Positions 1 through 6,474 of a stretch of DNA of 13,973 nt are shown here, in pieces. The notes beneath the pieces are model-generated. The model saw only the letters and a program-made list of their open reading frames with translations, did no database searches and had not been told where the DNA came from. The translations under genes were made by a program, and so were the position numbers. Positions within the stretch are counted from its first letter, which is position 1. Each line of letters opens with the position of its first letter. Source of the stretch: Gammaproteobacteria bacterium RIFCSPHIGHO2_12_FULL_37_14 (GTDB taxonomy: Bacteria; Pseudomonadota; Gammaproteobacteria; DSM-16500); the NCBI GenBank assembly GCA_001801485.1, contig MGXV01000081.1:1-13973 (forward strand). Direction: 5' to 3'.

Positions 1-147
1 CATATTTTATGCTAAATAAGCACGGTGTTTCACATAGAACAAAAACCTATTCTATAAATTACTTACCTGAAGTAACTATTTTTTCTATTGAATTGATTTA
101 AAAACACAAAAGAATTGATCCCAACAAAGAAGTGATTACTAATCTCA

Positions 148-171
148 ACATCTATGTGACATCTATGGGAC
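148..171 (+). repeat. Solitary iteron-like element with short tandem repeat
   Basis: Positions 156-171 read GTGACATCTATGGGAC. This matches 14 of 16 bases of the fourth and fifth repeats at the start of rep (GTGACGGCTATGGGAC). It overlaps a tandem 11-bp repeat, ACATCTATGTG at 148-158 followed by ACATCTATGGG at 159-169. An almost pure A+T stretch (about 174-212) follows, as the melting region follows iterons in many plasmid origins. It lies outside any gene, beyond the 3' end of the par operon. A Rep-binding or copy-control site is an inference. Confidence 0.55.
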
Positions 172-213
172 CCATTATTTATAAATTAATTGTATATTTT
201 TCATATAATTACG

Positions 214-573
214 TTAAACTTCGGTGACCGAAGTAGGCTCTCGTAACAAGCGTTGAATAATACTCGCTCTAATCAAATTGCTTTGCACACCTTCTAAGGT
301 AGGGAATTGTTTACGCACATAAACAATGGCTTTTTCAATTCGTATCATCAATTCTTCTGGGATACGAATACTCACCATATCGCTTAACTGATTCATATTT
401 TCTGCAATATCCACTAAAGTAGGATAATCGGTTAGTTTTAAAAATGATTCAATCGATTCAATAATCCATTTACTTTTACCACGCATCCCATAACCATCCT
501 CTATAATTCTTCGTTGTAATCGCCGATGAAGATTTTTTTGCAATTTAATCGATGTCATTACTTTTGTATCCAT
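214..573 (-). CDS. Small protein with apparent tandem ribbon-helix-helix domains, third gene of the par operon
   Basis: This 119-residue protein is not assignable to a named family from sequence alone, but its pattern suggests two ribbon-helix-helix (RHH) units. The first has a beta strand at residues 5-11 (VMTSIKL), a charged helix, and a second helix starting at GKSKWIIESI (32-41). The second has a strand at 65-72 (DMVSIRIP), a helix at about 73-90, and a final helix SNLIRASIIQRLL at 98-110. RHH proteins bind DNA as paired strands in the major groove, and plasmids use them as partition or copy-number regulators. The ATG lies one base after the parB stop, so translation is probably coupled; the upstream Shine-Dalgarno is weak (GTGGTGG). 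A second Met at codon 6 is a possible alternative start. Autoregulation of the operon, or help for ParB, is inference. Confidence 0.65.
   Translation of the reverse strand: MDTKVMTSIKLQKNLHRRLQRRIIEDGYGMRGKSKWIIESIESFLKLTDYPTLVDIAENMNQLSDMVSIRIPEELMIRIEKAIVYVRKQFPTLEGVQSNLIRASIIQRLLREPTSVTEV
218..234 (-). terminator. Hairpin at the 3' end of the par operon
   Basis: ACTTCGG and CCGAAGT form a perfect 7-bp inverted repeat with a 3-base loop, covering the last codons and stop of the RHH gene. On the minus strand only a short GTTTAA follows, then AT-rich DNA. It may be a weak intrinsic terminator or an mRNA-stabilising hairpin. Confidence 0.35.
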
Positions 574-574
574 A

Positions 575-1591
575 TTAAACCACCACTTCTAATTCCAAGA
601 TTTCAATTAATTTACGGAAAGCCTTCGTTGCTTGTCGCAAATCGTTCCAGTTGATTTGTGAAAATAGCGTTGTATGGGAATGATTTAGCTGCACTTGCGC
701 TAATACACAATTAACTATTGTTTTAATCACTTCAGTATTTTTGGTCGCACCCATATTAATTTTCACTGTATTGCGTCCTCGTGTAGAGATTTGCAAAACG
801 TGCTTGTTCTTTTTTGTAACTTTTTGCTGGCTAATAATACTGCGCAACTCTTTGATGGTCGAGCCCTTAATACATGCATTTAATAATTGATTTCTAATTT
901 CCGGCGATTCAACACTAGAAATAAGAGCGGCTTTATCTAAGTTACGTATATTGCCACTTTGAATATGGAATTGGACATCATCTGGCGCATTCAAGACCAA
1001 CAAATAGTAGGTTGCTTGAGAAAGTGAAAATCCTAAAATACTTTTAAGCAAGGTCGCATTGAGTTCTGCCGGCCCTTTTTGTTTTTGATATTCATGAATA
1101 ATATCTCGAACATTATCAATTCTCTCATTTAAAGTAAGATCTTCACGTGCAGTATTTTCCGTCCATTGAATAAGTTTTAATTCGAATCCTTTTGGCTTTT
1201 CATTCAAAATTCTAGCATCAATTTCTTGCTTCCCTGCAAGAATGGCAGCTAAACAACGACGCTCTCCCGCTACTACGCGATATAATTCACCACGCTTATA
1301 AACGATTACTGGATTAATGACGCCATTGGATTGAATCGTATGGGCTAATTCTTTGAGACGTTCTAATTCATCTTGCTTACGTTGATTGTGAGGATCATCC
1401 GGACGTATGCCTTGTCTAATGTCTGCCAAATCGATAGACAATTTACGAGGATTTTCAGGATCAAGCTCAATCCGAGAAAGTGGTAATACGACATTACGAA
1501 ACATGCCAGAATGATGCTCAACAACATGAATGGTTTCACTCAATCCACGGGTTAGCGCTTCTGAAATTCCAAATCGCTTTTTTTTACTCAT
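575..1591 (-). CDS. parB: ParB-family partition protein (CTP-dependent DNA clamp)
   Basis: A 338-residue ParB/Spo0J-type protein. ParB binds parS centromere sites, loads as a CTP-controlled sliding clamp and stimulates ParA to segregate the replicon. The ParB N-terminal domain begins near residue 33 (VVLPLSRIELDPENPRK). It is interrupted by a charged segment at about 51-78 and carries the GERR motif at 109-112 inside VVAGERRCLAAILAG. The ENTAREDLTLNE block (145-156) fits the third conserved ParB box. The central helix-turn-helix region would lie at about 175-225, and the C-terminal third is probably the dimerisation region. Its ATG overlaps the parA stop by four bases (ATGA), the mark of translational coupling. 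No parS was identified with confidence; the palindrome at 2472-2484 is one candidate. Confidence 0.93.
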   Translation of the reverse strand: MSKKKRFGISEALTRGLSETIHVVEHHSGMFRNVVLPLSRIELDPENPRKLSIDLADIRQGIRPDDPHNQRKQDELERLKELAHTIQSNGVINPVIVYKRGELYRVVAGERRCLAAILAGKQEIDARILNEKPKGFELKLIQWTENTAREDLTLNERIDNVRDIIHEYQKQKGPAELNATLLKSILGFSLSQATYYLLVLNAPDDVQFHIQSGNIRNLDKAALISSVESPEIRNQLLNACIKGSTIKELRSIISQQKVTKKNKHVLQISTRGRNTVKINMGATKNTEVIKTIVNCVLAQVQLNHSHTTLFSQINWNDLRQATKAFRKLIEILELEVVV

Positions 1592-2457
1592 GCAAATATC
1601 CTCTCCGCTAGGTGACTACAAGCTTCCTCTGCTTCAACTTTCGCAACATGTTGTTCAGGAAAATCGAAAATAGAACGCGGATTAGAATCAGCTGCATCTA
1701 TTTCTGCAAAAACAATACGTTGAGAGAATTTGACGGGTAAAACATACTTACCAATAGCCAAGTTATCTTGCAAGCTTTTTAAAATATCTTTATGCAATCG
1801 TGTCTGTTTAAACATATTCGGCAAAATACCGATTAATTGCAAAGGACGTGATTTTTCTCGTGTCAAAGATTCTTGCATCCAAAGTTGTAACATGCCATAG
1901 ATACCTTGAACTGGTTGTTCTTCCATAACCGAAGGAATAATGATATGCGTTGCAGCTTTGATGACACTGATAGTCAGTGGTCCTTTAGATGGCGCGGTAT
2001 CAATCACAACAGCATCATAAGCAGCTTTAACATCTGGAGAATTTAAAAAAAAAGCCAATTGTTTATGGACTTTATCGACAACCTCCGATCGACGAACAGA
2101 TTCTGCAGCAAGTAATTTTTCTGCATGACCAGGAGCAATATCTAAACATTCGACATATGTTGGATATGGAATTACGCCTTGTCCGTAAAATATTTCTGCA
2201 ATACTGCTTCTTCCGTCCCAATTTTGATCATCATCATCGGCAGGATCATAATCAGGATGAATAGGTGGCATTAGTCCTTCAGGTGCAGCTGGATCAATTT
2301 CCATATGCAAATATTGATGTGAGAAGTTACATTGGGGATCGAAATCGATACATAGTGTACGTAATTTTTTTTTCTTACTGAGAAATTCAGCCATTAATTT
2401 GCTACAAGTGGTTTTACCAACGCCACCTTTATTATTTACAAAAGCAATGATTTCCAT
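1588..2457 (-). CDS. parA: ParA-family partition ATPase
   Basis: A 289-residue deviant-Walker P-loop ATPase. ParA binds nucleoid DNA in its ATP form and, with ParB, moves sister replicons apart. The Walker A motif KGGVGKTT is at residues 10-17, with the signature lysine (K10) of the ParA/MinD class. The second conserved block CIDFDPQCN is at 36-44 and the Walker B-like VVIDTAPS at 150-157. The P-loop starts almost at the N-terminus, so it lacks the N-terminal DNA-binding extension of P1-type ParA; autoregulation would have to come from another protein, such as the RHH product. An acidic insertion (DPADDDD, 71-77) is notable. AGGAG lies seven bases upstream of the ATG. It is the first gene of parA-parB-RHH and is divergent from rep. 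Confidence 0.93.
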   Translation of the reverse strand: MEIIAFVNNKGGVGKTTCSKLMAEFLSKKKKLRTLCIDFDPQCNFSHQYLHMEIDPAAPEGLMPPIHPDYDPADDDDQNWDGRSSIAEIFYGQGVIPYPTYVECLDIAPGHAEKLLAAESVRRSEVVDKVHKQLAFFLNSPDVKAAYDAVVIDTAPSKGPLTISVIKAATHIIIPSVMEEQPVQGIYGMLQLWMQESLTREKSRPLQLIGILPNMFKQTRLHKDILKSLQDNLAIGKYVLPVKFSQRIVFAEIDAADSNPRSIFDFPEQHVAKVEAEEACSHLAERIFA

Positions 2458-2471
2458 AAAGGACTCCTGTC

Positions 2472-2484
2472 ATTGTATTACAAT
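2472..2484. promoter_or_regulatory. Palindrome in the parA leader, candidate operator or parS
   Basis: ATTGTA-T-TACAAT is a perfect 6+6 inverted repeat around one base, ending 14 bp upstream of the parA ATG. It is well placed for a repressor of the par operon, or for ParB if it is parS. The binding protein is not known. Confidence 0.35.
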
Positions 2485-2524
2485 AATGCCTACTATATCA
2501 TTAGTTATGTTTTACTATAAATAA

Positions 2525-2561
2525 AAAAACACAACTGCTTAATTTGCTATGTTGTGTTTTT
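2525..2561. repeat. 11-bp inverted repeat in the rep/parA gap
   Basis: AAAAACACAAC (2525-2535) and GTTGTGTTTTT (2551-2561) are perfect inverted repeats around a 15-base AT-rich spacer. They lie between two divergent genes, so a terminator for either is unlikely. Operator, Rep-dimer site or origin cruciform are possible roles. Confidence 0.5.
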
Positions 2562-2633
2562 GTTTATATTTGGTTTAGTTTTTGTTTAGGGCAACGTAAC
2601 ATTTTGATATAAAAAGTTTTTAATGCTCGAAAT

Positions 2634-2738
2634 GTGACGTTTATGGTAAGTGGTGTGACGTTTATGGGAGAACGTGTGACGTTCATGGGATGGGATGTGA
2701 CGGCTATGGGACAAAATGTGACGGCTATGGGACAAGAA
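2634..2738 (+). repeat. Five 21-bp iteron-like tandem repeats inside the rep coding start
   Basis: Five direct repeats start at 2634, 2655, 2676, 2697 and 2718 with an exact 21-bp period, two helical turns. The core is GTGACG(T/G)(T/C)(T/C)ATGG, followed by GA in copies 2-5, and each copy is preceded by T. Regular iterons of this length beside a Rep_3 gene are the usual Rep binding sites of plasmid origins. Here they are coding and in frame, giving V-T-(F/A)-M-G five times. Each copy carries both an in-frame GTG and an in-frame ATG. Confidence 0.8.
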
Positions 2739-4088
2739 ATAAAGGAAGAAAAGAAAGAATTAAAAAAGCATGCTGCTACTATTCATTGCTCAAATTCTTT
2801 GAGTCTATTACAGCGTAAAATTACCAACGCGCTTTTATATCATGCGTATCAAGAGCTCATGCATAAAAGTGAACATGAAATTACTGTTAAACAACTTTGT
2901 CGTTTAATTGGTTATCAGGGTAATAATCATGCTGTCATTAAAGAAGCCTTAAAGGGACTTATCTCGACAGTCATCGAATGGAATTTGATTGATGATGTGA
3001 CTGGCGTTGAGAATTGGACAGCAAGTTCAATTATCGCAAGCGTTAGTCTGCAAGGTCCATTATGTTATTACGCTTACTCGCCGCGGATGAAACAATTATT
3101 ACATTCTCCTTCTATGTTTGGAAAAATTGATTTAGTTATTCAATCTCGATTCCGTTCAAGTTATGGTTTAGCACTTTATGAAAATTGTACTCGCTATCGC
3201 GGTTTGCCTCATACGAGATGGTTGGAGATGTCTTTGTTTAAAAAACTGATGGGTGTCCCGGAAGGAAAATACGATATTTTTCGAGATTTCAAGCGACGAG
3301 TGTTGGATAAATCGGTTGATGAAGTTAATACTTATTCTGATTTAATTATTACTCCAGAATTTATCCGAGAAGGGCGTAAAGTAGTGAGAGTGAGGTTCAA
3401 ACTGAAAGAGCGTGCCAAAAAAGCAAGGTTGGGGACCAGGAAAACGGTTTCAATTGCAGAATCACCTCTGATAGAAAAATTGCTTAATACCTTTCAGTTG
3501 ACACTCGAACAGGTTAATCAGCTAATGAAAGAATACGATAGTCACTTTATAGCTGACAAAATAACGATGATCGAAGCTTCTAAACCATTCAAAGAAGGAA
3601 AAATACAGAGTTTAACAGCTTATTTGTTAAGTGCGATTAAATATAACTACCAAGCATCTAAGCCTCATTCAGGGGAGCTCAGTGTTAGTCAAGATAATCA
3701 ATATAAATTAGAGTTAACTCAGCTAATACGGCAGATTGAAGTGATTCGTAAGCAATATCATGCTTATCGGGAGAGTATTATTCGTCAAACAATTGATGCC
3801 CTGATGCCTAAAGTGCATCGCGAATTTATGGAAGGTTTTCAGCGATTCGCCCAGCCAGTGATTAAAACAATTTTACAAGTGCAACATAGTAAATATACAG
3901 CAGAGAATGTCTTAGAATCACCACAAATCCAAGCATTATTACGTCAATATGCTTTACGAGAGCTAGATTTATTTTCGATTATTTCCTTAGAGGAATTTGT
4001 TTTACGACAAAACCAAGATAATATTGAAGCTTGGCAAAAATTAAAATCATATAATCCTGATCATTCATTGTTGCGTTTTAGTGAATAA
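2634..4088 (+). CDS. rep: Plasmid replication initiator, Rep_3 (RepB/RepA-like) family
   Basis: A 484-residue reading frame from GTG 2634. Residues about 50-265 fit the double winged-helix Rep_3 fold. The first half has SLLQRKITNALLYHAYQEL (57-75). The second has RSSYGLALYENCTRYRG (174-190), the LFKKLMGV helix (201-208), and a final strand (KVVRVRFKL). Such proteins bind iterons as monomers, open the origin and recruit helicase. About 220 further residues, mostly charged helix, exceed the usual Rep_3 length. The N-terminus is encoded by the iterons, so the start is uncertain: no Shine-Dalgarno precedes 2634, while GGGAG at 2665-2669 is well spaced for GTG 2676. Residues 35-46 are very rich in Glu and Lys. 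It diverges from parA. Autoregulation by Rep binding its own iterons is likely but inferred. Confidence 0.85.
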   Translation: MTFMVSGVTFMGERVTFMGWDVTAMGQNVTAMGQEIKEEKKELKKHAATIHCSNSLSLLQRKITNALLYHAYQELMHKSEHEITVKQLCRLIGYQGNNHAVIKEALKGLISTVIEWNLIDDVTGVENWTASSIIASVSLQGPLCYYAYSPRMKQLLHSPSMFGKIDLVIQSRFRSSYGLALYENCTRYRGLPHTRWLEMSLFKKLMGVPEGKYDIFRDFKRRVLDKSVDEVNTYSDLIITPEFIREGRKVVRVRFKLKERAKKARLGTRKTVSIAESPLIEKLLNTFQLTLEQVNQLMKEYDSHFIADKITMIEASKPFKEGKIQSLTAYLLSAIKYNYQASKPHSGELSVSQDNQYKLELTQLIRQIEVIRKQYHAYRESIIRQTIDALMPKVHREFMEGFQRFAQPVIKTILQVQHSKYTAENVLESPQIQALLRQYALRELDLFSIISLEEFVLRQNQDNIEAWQKLKSYNPDHSLLRFSE

Positions 4089-4105
4089 AGCGTTATATAA
4101 TTAAG

Positions 4106-4131
4106 ATGCTCATGTATTGAGTATTTTTTTT
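4106..4131 (+). terminator. Intrinsic terminator of rep
   Basis: ATGCTCA (4106-4112) pairs with TGAGTAT (4118-4124) across a 5-base loop, with one G-U pair, and is followed by seven T residues (4125-4131). It starts 18 bases after the rep stop codon. Confidence 0.6.
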
Positions 4132-4155
4132 CTTTAACCTACAGGGAGAAATATC

Positions 4156-4197
4156 ATGGCAGCAAAGAAAAAAAAAGGCGGCAAAAAGAAGAAGTAA
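4156..4197 (+). CDS. 13-residue lysine-rich mini-protein (MAAKKKKGGKKKK)
   Basis: A tiny reading frame with eight lysines in thirteen residues. AGGGAG (4143-4148) is a strong Shine-Dalgarno seven bases before the ATG, and a near-perfect terminator hairpin begins eight bases after the stop. That layout supports an expressed unit. The peptide would be highly basic and could bind nucleic acid or membranes, but no function can be assigned. Nine A residues in a row (4168-4176) could allow slippage. A TATAAT at 4096-4101, with TTGCGT 19 bp upstream, might be its promoter, but the rep terminator lies between, so expression by readthrough from rep is also possible. Alternatives are a small regulatory RNA or a leader peptide. 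Confidence 0.5.
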   Translation: MAAKKKKGGKKKK

Positions 4198-4204
4198 CAT
4201 CGAA

Positions 4205-4245
4205 GCCAGGGAAGGTGAGAATACTTTCCCTGGCATCTTATTTTT
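4205..4245 (+). terminator. Strong intrinsic terminator after the mini-protein
   Basis: GCCAGGGAAGG (4205-4215) pairs with CTTTCCCTGGC (4224-4234), 11 bp with one G-U pair and an 8-base loop, followed by CTTATTTTT (4237-4245). The T run is only on the plus strand, so it serves the rep/mini-protein side, not the convergent methyltransferase gene. Confidence 0.85.
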
Positions 4246-4264
4246 GTAAACGTTCGCATCCTCA

Positions 4265-5467
4265 CTAACAACTTTTTAGCAATTTCCTTAGAAAAACTGC
4301 TTTTAAATAATCTGTTTCCGGAATCGCCACATGCACAGGATGATCGGGACCTTGATGTCCTCGCTCGAGAATTTGAATTTCGCTGCCAGCACGATAAGCA
4401 GCACGTTGTAAAATTTGCATTAGGTCGTCCAGTTTGACGTGCATGGAACAGGAGCAAGATATCAGAATGCCGCCTGGTACTAATAATTTAATAGCCAATT
4501 CATTTAACCGCTGATAGGCAATCAATCCTTCTGTCCGGTCTTTTTGTTTTTTTACAAATGCAGGGGGATCAAGGATAATGACATCATATGAAGTTCGGGT
4601 ATCTAACAATCTTTTCATCGCATCGAAAGCATCATCGCATATAATCGTTACTTTGTTGTTGACGCTATTGAGTTTGGCATTGCAGGTAATAAAATCACAA
4701 GCAGTTCGGGAGGCGTCAATGCAATCAACGCTTGTAGCGCCGAACGAAGCTGCTTGGATACCAAAACCGCCTAAATAACTAAATACATCTAATACTTTTT
4801 GATTGGCTACATAAGCTTTAAGACGAGCACGATTTAGACGATGATCATAAAACCAACCAGTTTTTTGTCCTTGGCTCAAAGGCGCTAAGAAGCAAACGCC
4901 ATTTTCCTCTAACTGAATGCTATCTGGTGGTGACCCATATAATGCTCTAACGTAATTTTCCAGTCCCTCATGTTTTCGTATAGGAGAATCATTACGAAGT
5001 TGAATAGAAGAAATATTGGATAAAGAGGAAGCAAGCGCTTCTTGTAAAATTGTTTGTTTCAGTTCCATCCCAGCAGTATTCGTCTGCACAACATAATCAT
5101 TAGCAAAACGATCGATGACTAAACCAGGTAGCCCATCTGCTTCACTGAAAATTAATCGATAATAGGGCTGATCAAATAAACGTGTTCGCAACTGTAATGC
5201 TTCATTAAAGCGATTTTTAAAAAAAGCAATGTCCAATCGTTTTGTTATATCGTGGCTGAATAATCGTGCTGTAATCAATGAATGTGGGTTAATGTAGGCA
5301 ACACCAATGAATGTTTTGTTATGGTTTTGCACTAAAACTTCTTCGCCGACCGAGAAATTTTTTAACGGAGTCGCTGCTATATCAATCTCATTGCTATAAA
5401 TCCAGGTATGTCCGGCACGAATTCGGCGGTCTTCACCTTTTTTAAGACGTAAAATAGGTAGTGACAT
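4265..5467 (-). CDS. rlmI: RlmI-like 23S rRNA (cytosine-5) methyltransferase
   Basis: A SAM-dependent methyltransferase of the RlmI/YccW group; E. coli RlmI makes m5C1962 in 23S rRNA. From ATG 5467 the protein is 400 residues (RlmI is about 396), opening with MSLPILRLKKGEDRRIRAGH, the usual start of the N-terminal PUA domain. The frame extends upstream to a GTG at 5524, but that adds 19 unconserved residues; neither start has a clear Shine-Dalgarno. Counting from ATG 5467, SAM motif I LDVFSYLGGFGIQAASFGA is at about 226-244, the catalytic-loop DPPAF at 300-304, and SCSCS with the likely catalytic cysteine at 337-341. The C-terminal DHPVHVAIPETDYLK is typical of the family. It lies 66 bp after the unknown 264-aa gene and converges with rep. 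Confidence 0.88.
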   Translation of the reverse strand: MSLPILRLKKGEDRRIRAGHTWIYSNEIDIAATPLKNFSVGEEVLVQNHNKTFIGVAYINPHSLITARLFSHDITKRLDIAFFKNRFNEALQLRTRLFDQPYYRLIFSEADGLPGLVIDRFANDYVVQTNTAGMELKQTILQEALASSLSNISSIQLRNDSPIRKHEGLENYVRALYGSPPDSIQLEENGVCFLAPLSQGQKTGWFYDHRLNRARLKAYVANQKVLDVFSYLGGFGIQAASFGATSVDCIDASRTACDFITCNAKLNSVNNKVTIICDDAFDAMKRLLDTRTSYDVIILDPPAFVKKQKDRTEGLIAYQRLNELAIKLLVPGGILISCSCSMHVKLDDLMQILQRAAYRAGSEIQILERGHQGPDHPVHVAIPETDYLKAVFLRKLLKSC

Positions 5468-5533
5468 AGTTTTTGTATCATATTTTAATGGTGCTGTTTC
5501 TGGGTTAGCGTTTGCTGCTCTCACAAGGCGTTA

Positions 5534-6328
5534 TTATGTCGTATTTGAAACTTGTGTGACAGCTGTACTAGGTTCATTTTCTAATTGTTTTTCTTTCATC
5601 ATTTCTTTTGCTTCTTCTTTAAATTCATTAAAAGAGATTTTTGTGAGTGGTTGAAAGGTGCGCCCGTAAAACCATTCACCGAATTTCTTTTGTAATTCTA
5701 AAGGTGCAGCGTGATTCGCTGTATCAACACACTTGAATGCTTCAATTTGTGTGGGTGTGGGTACCTTAAAGATTGAGAGCAAATTAAATTGCATCGCTTC
5801 ATTACAGGATACAATATCACCAAGTAAAGCAAGTTGGCGAGTAGTTTTAAATAATTCCGTATTGGCATCAGCGACGCCTTTTCCTTGTCGCTCTTTTATA
5901 CAATAATCAATGTATTTAATCTGATCTACTTTGGATTTTTGCAACTTATCAATTTCATCGTACCAGTCTTTATTCTCTTCTAATGCACAAATGATGATAC
6001 CTGCTACACCATGTAAAGTCTCAGATAATATCGAAGGCTCGTCGGATTTGGTTTTGAGGCTTTGAGCTTCATCTGCTTTTCCTCGTAATTTAAAAATGAG
6101 TTTGAACCAATCAACAAAAGCATTGGCAGTTCTAATTTCTGCTTTTATATCATCAATAATCTTATCTAATTGTTGCACAACAGGTAGTTCGCCTGTAAAA
6201 AGAGAAGTAACTAGCTCCTTTTTAGTTTTAAAGTATTCAATTGTAGAGCTTCTATCGATGGCACGATATTGCGGATGAAGATCAAGGTAAGCAATAAGAA
6301 TATCAGAATTTGGTAATCGTGTTTGCAT
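5534..6328 (-). CDS. Unknown 264-aa protein, possible Dot/Icm-type effector
   Basis: I do not recognise this protein. It has no signal peptide and no clear membrane segment apart from a short hydrophobic run at about 107-116 (GVAGIIICAL). It is mostly charged helix, with lysine/glutamate-rich stretches at 55-66 and 118-150. The C-terminus is notable: a Glu/Lys-rich helix at 234-252 (NEFKEEAKEMMKEKQLENE) is followed by a small-polar tail (STAVTQVSNTT). This resembles the E-block plus Ser/Thr tail of Legionella Dot/Icm effectors. The start is supported by AGGAAG eight bases before the ATG. Its upstream region, shared with liuA, carries a PmrA-box-like element, and PmrA controls Dot/Icm substrates in Legionella and Coxiella. 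Effector status is inference; a cytosolic housekeeping protein remains possible. Confidence 0.55.
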   Translation of the reverse strand: MQTRLPNSDILIAYLDLHPQYRAIDRSSTIEYFKTKKELVTSLFTGELPVVQQLDKIIDDIKAEIRTANAFVDWFKLIFKLRGKADEAQSLKTKSDEPSILSETLHGVAGIIICALEENKDWYDEIDKLQKSKVDQIKYIDYCIKERQGKGVADANTELFKTTRQLALLGDIVSCNEAMQFNLLSIFKVPTPTQIEAFKCVDTANHAAPLELQKKFGEWFYGRTFQPLTKISFNEFKEEAKEMMKEKQLENEPSTAVTQVSNTT

Positions 6329-6359
6329 AAGTAACTTCCTGTTTTTTTTGGGACATCCA

Positions 6360-6371
6360 TATCAATTGATA
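6360..6371. promoter_or_regulatory. 12-bp perfect palindrome in the divergent promoter region
   Basis: TATCAATTGATA lies 31 bp upstream of the unknown gene's ATG and overlaps its possible minus-strand -10 (TAGTAT, 6374-6369). It is a candidate operator with no assigned regulator. Confidence 0.3.
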
Positions 6372-6384
6372 CTAAATGACATTG

Positions 6385-6404
6385 CTTAAGGTTTTCTTAA
6401 GATT
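6385..6404. promoter_or_regulatory. PmrA-box-like element between the unknown gene and liuA
   Basis: The sequence is CTTAAGGTT-TT-CTTAAGATT: two half sites whose starts are 11 bp apart, as in the PmrA box (cTTAATatT-N2-cTTAATatT). CTTAAG is its own reverse complement, so the site could serve either gene. Toward liuA, its second half overlaps where the -35 would be for TACTAT at 6421-6426 (17-bp spacer). Toward the unknown gene, TAGTAT at 6374-6369 is the candidate -10. PmrA binding is inferred from the motif alone. Confidence 0.5.
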
Positions 6405-6474
6405 TATCTTCCATGCTAGATACTATTTTCGATACAATTTATTGTGCGTCCCCTCAGCCAAGGAGAAGTAACAA

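Larger units (their letters stand above)
2458..2633. promoter_or_regulatory. Divergent parA/rep control region and probable origin area
   Basis: This 176-bp AT-rich gap separates parA from rep and directly abuts the iteron array. It holds a 13-bp palindrome near parA (2472-2484) and an 11-bp inverted repeat in the middle (2525-2561). A weak rep promoter candidate is TTTAGG (2585-2590), 17 bp, TATAAA (2608-2613). I saw no convincing DnaA box. Origin function is inferred from the Rep gene and iterons. Confidence 0.45.

Noticed and set aside
2634..2738. CRISPR-like array
   Set aside because: The repeats are contiguous 21-mers without unique spacers and beside a Rep gene, so they are iterons.
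4134..4457. Open frame on the minus strand across the mini-gene, terminator and end of rlmI
   Set aside because: It overlaps the methyltransferase end in another frame, translates the poly-A run as a Phe stretch, and has no family resemblance.
5555..5564. TGTGACAGCT, resembling the iteron core
   Set aside because: It lacks the ATGGGA half and lies inside a coding sequence; likely chance.
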